Source of the DNA: Paracoccaceae bacterium
GTDB taxonomy: Bacteria; Pseudomonadota; Alphaproteobacteria; Rhodobacterales; Rhodobacteraceae
NCBI GenBank assembly: GCA_024742655.1
Contig: JANSYB010000126.1
Location: forward strand, 1 to 6,680
Direction of reading: 5' to 3'
Length of the DNA stretch: 6,680 nucleotides
The number at the start of each line of letters is the position of its first letter. Position 1 is the stretch's first letter. Shown here in pieces: positions 5,364-6,680 of this stretch. The position numbers were made by a program, and so were the translations under genes. The notes under the pieces were generated by a model that worked only from the letters and a program-made list of their open reading frames with translations, was not told the origin of the DNA and ran no database searches.

Positions 5364-6321
5364 TCATTCCAGACAGTGTGATCCCTTCGATAAAGCGGCG
5401 TTGCGCGATAAGAAACGCGACGATCAGCGGCGTGACGATCACGGTGGCGGTGGCCATCATCGGACCAAAGAAAGACCCGTCGCCATCGCCCTTGAACTCG
5501 CGCAGGCCAAGGGGCGGCGTGAACAGATCCCGGTTTCCGGTCACCACGATGCGCGGCCAGAAATAGTCGTTCCAATGAGCGACGATGCTGAAGATCGCAA
5601 AGGCCAGAAGCGCGGGGATTGCGGTGGGCAGCATGACGCGCCACACAATGGCGAACTCACTCATCCCGTCCATACGGGCCGCGTCGATCAGGTCATCTGG
5701 CACGGTCATGAAGAATTGCCGCATCAGGAAGATGCCGAAGACAGAGATGGTCCAGGGCACGACAAGAGCCGCATAAGTGTTCGTCAGCCCCATCTTGGCC
5801 AGTACGATGTAAAGCGGCAGCGCTATGGCATGGACCGGGATCAGCAGACAGAACAGGACCAGGCCGAACACCGCCTCGCGCCCCCAGAACCTGAGCTTGG
5901 CCAGCGCGTAGGCCGCCGGCAAGGCCACAACGATCTGGATCAGGAAAATTGATACCGTGACGATCACGCCGTTCAGGAGATACCGCAGCAAGGGCGCTTC
6001 GGTGAAGGCCTTTGTGTAATTGAAGACCACCGGCCGCATGGAACACTCGGCCTCCGTCTCGTCCAGCAGCGCGGCCTGAACCCCGGCATCATCCTGTCCG
6101 GGAAAGCGCGACCGTGCGTCCTGGATATCCGCACGGTCCGGCTGGCGCAGGGCGACACAGCGCGGGTCGATCATCATTTCCTGACGGCCAAAGAACCCGC
6201 CTTCGCCCCGGTCGATCTCTCCGGGGCTTTTGAATGAATAGCTGACCATCATGTAGAAGGGTGCCAGAACCACGATCGCCCCGAGGATCAGTACCAGATG
6301 TTTCCACCAGTCCCGCGTCAT
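5359..6321 (-). CDS. CUT1-type ABC importer permease, MalG/UgpE-like, with enlarged first periplasmic loop
   Basis: A 320-residue inner-membrane permease. The first membrane helix is at about residues 9-28 (LVLILGAIVVLAPFYMMVSYS). Further hydrophobic segments follow at about 115-140, 150-175, 183-204, 234-250 and 285-305, typical of the six-helix MalG group. The EAA loop that docks on the ATPase is DAARMDG at 213-219, running on to the MLP at 230-232. The C-terminus ends GITLSGMK, common in this group. Odd feature: between the first helix (SFKSPGEI, 29-36) and NYTKAF (101-106) lie about 65 residues where most relatives have about 25. The extra stretch is polar and holds C55 and C93. The ATG at 6321 overlaps the stop of the upstream permease (ATGA), with AAGGTG eight bases before it. 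A longer reading with an upstream start would overlap that gene and is not needed. Confidence 0.93.
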   Translation of the reverse strand: MTRDWWKHLVLILGAIVVLAPFYMMVSYSFKSPGEIDRGEGGFFGRQEMMIDPRCVALRQPDRADIQDARSRFPGQDDAGVQAALLDETEAECSMRPVVFNYTKAFTEAPLLRYLLNGVIVTVSIFLIQIVVALPAAYALAKLRFWGREAVFGLVLFCLLIPVHAIALPLYIVLAKMGLTNTYAALVVPWTISVFGIFLMRQFFMTVPDDLIDAARMDGMSEFAIVWRVMLPTAIPALLAFAIFSIVAHWNDYFWPRIVVTGNRDLFTPPLGLREFKGDGDGSFFGPMMATATVIVTPLIVAFLIAQRRFIEGITLSGMK

Positions 6322-6680
6322 CCGTAGTGCACCTTGCGTTCCACCAGCCATCGCTGGATCAGTGTCAGGAACATCACGAAGACCAGAAAGAGTATTGTGA
6401 TCGCCGAGCCGATCCCGATCAGGTTCTGTTGAACGCCCTTCTCGAAGATCGCAAACATCATCACGTAGGCGGATTTGTTCGGGCCGCCGCCTTGCGGCCA
6501 GAACGCCTCGACCGTGTCGAAAACCTGAAACGCGCGTATGCAGGAGATTGTGACGACGAAAACCGTCGTGGGGCCCAGCGCGGGCCAGGTGACCAGCCTG
6601 AATCTCTCCCACGCCGACTTGGCCCCGTCCATTTCGGCGGCATGGTACAATTCGCGGTGCACACCTGTCAGGCCGGCGAG
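6318..6680 (-). CDS. CUT1-type ABC importer permease, MalF/UgpA-like, C-terminal 120 residues (5' end off the window)
   Basis: The C-terminal part of the first permease of the importer; the frame is open through the right edge. Counting from the edge, the EAA loop is HAAEMDGAKSAWERF (13-27) leading into RLVTWP, the segment that contacts the ATP-binding subunit. Two membrane stretches follow: PTTVFVVTISCIRAFQVFDT, and then GSAITILFLVFVMFLTLIQRW. The cytoplasmic tail VERKVHYG resembles that of UgpA- and LacF-type permeases. The family is about 290-300 residues, so some 60 percent is missing. A GTG lies in frame at 6662, but residues upstream of it (LAGLTG) already match the conserved region before the EAA loop, so the true start is outside the window. 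The stop overlaps the ATG of the second permease. The ATPase gene is not in the window. Confidence 0.92.
   Translation of the reverse strand, partial: LAGLTGVHRELYHAAEMDGAKSAWERFRLVTWPALGPTTVFVVTISCIRAFQVFDTVEAFWPQGGGPNKSAYVMMFAIFEKGVQQNLIGIGSAITILFLVFVMFLTLIQRWLVERKVHYG

Noticed and set aside
4010..5644. A longer, 544-codon version of the binding protein
   Set aside because: It would overlap the second permease by nearly 290 bases and bury the signal peptide that begins at 5257 behind a GGAG site.
5693..6046. An alternative 117-codon minus-strand frame within the second permease, considered as evidence of a frameshift
   Set aside because: The permease frame itself is continuous through this region with correct helices and EAA loop, so no frameshift is needed.
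5359..6612. A longer, 417-codon version of the second permease
   Set aside because: The extension lies over the first permease in another frame and has no permease features; the ATGA junction at 6318-6321 sets the start.
1..6680. CRISPR arrays, tRNA genes, insertion sequences, attachment sites or origins
   Set aside because: No regularly spaced repeats, cloverleaf-like sequences, transposase motifs or terminal inverted repeats were found on either strand by eye.

Overview
The window looks like chromosomal DNA of an alphaproteobacterium, most likely a Rhodobacteraceae (roseobacter-type) member. The grounds are a class I lysyl-tRNA synthetase in the form I associate with that group, GC-rich coding with strong third-position G/C, and tightly packed operons joined by ATGA and TGATG overlaps. 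The taxonomic call is inference. No rRNA, tRNA, CRISPR array, insertion sequence or phage gene was seen, and no gene-free stretch exceeds about 125 bases.

Layout, left to right. (1) Positions 1-995, minus strand: the N-terminal 331 residues of class I lysyl-tRNA synthetase; the C-terminus lies beyond the left edge. (2) Positions 996-1118: a divergent intergenic region in which two candidate promoters overlap face to face around a small palindrome. (3) Positions 1119-1957, plus strand: a TerB-family protein whose stop codon overlaps the start of a secreted YkuD-type L,D-transpeptidase. (4) Positions 2044-2280, plus strand: a 78-residue stand-alone Lrp/AsnC ligand-binding (RAM) domain without a DNA-binding domain. 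(5) Positions 2305-2319: a hairpin terminator oriented for the minus-strand operon that converges on this point.

(6) Positions 6680-2344, minus strand: one apparent operon, read right to left. It encodes a CUT1-type ABC importer: first permease (N-terminus off the right edge), second permease, and secreted solute-binding protein. Two tandem paralogous class III metallophosphoesterases follow. The permeases overlap by ATGA, and so do the two phosphoesterases. The binding-protein gene is set apart by about 100 bases upstream, and downstream by a strong 11-bp hairpin that probably lets it be expressed at a higher level than the enzymes. No ATPase gene is visible; it would have to lie beyond the right edge or elsewhere.

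The most interesting unit is this importer-plus-two-phosphoesterases operon. It has the logic of an ugp system (import of glycerol-3-phosphate or glycerophosphodiesters, with a phosphodiesterase encoded alongside), but the enzymes belong to the calcineurin-like CpdA/GpdQ superfamily rather than the UgpQ family. A phosphodiester uptake-and-hydrolysis function is a hypothesis. The second permease also carries an unusual insertion of roughly 40 residues with two cysteines in its first periplasmic loop.
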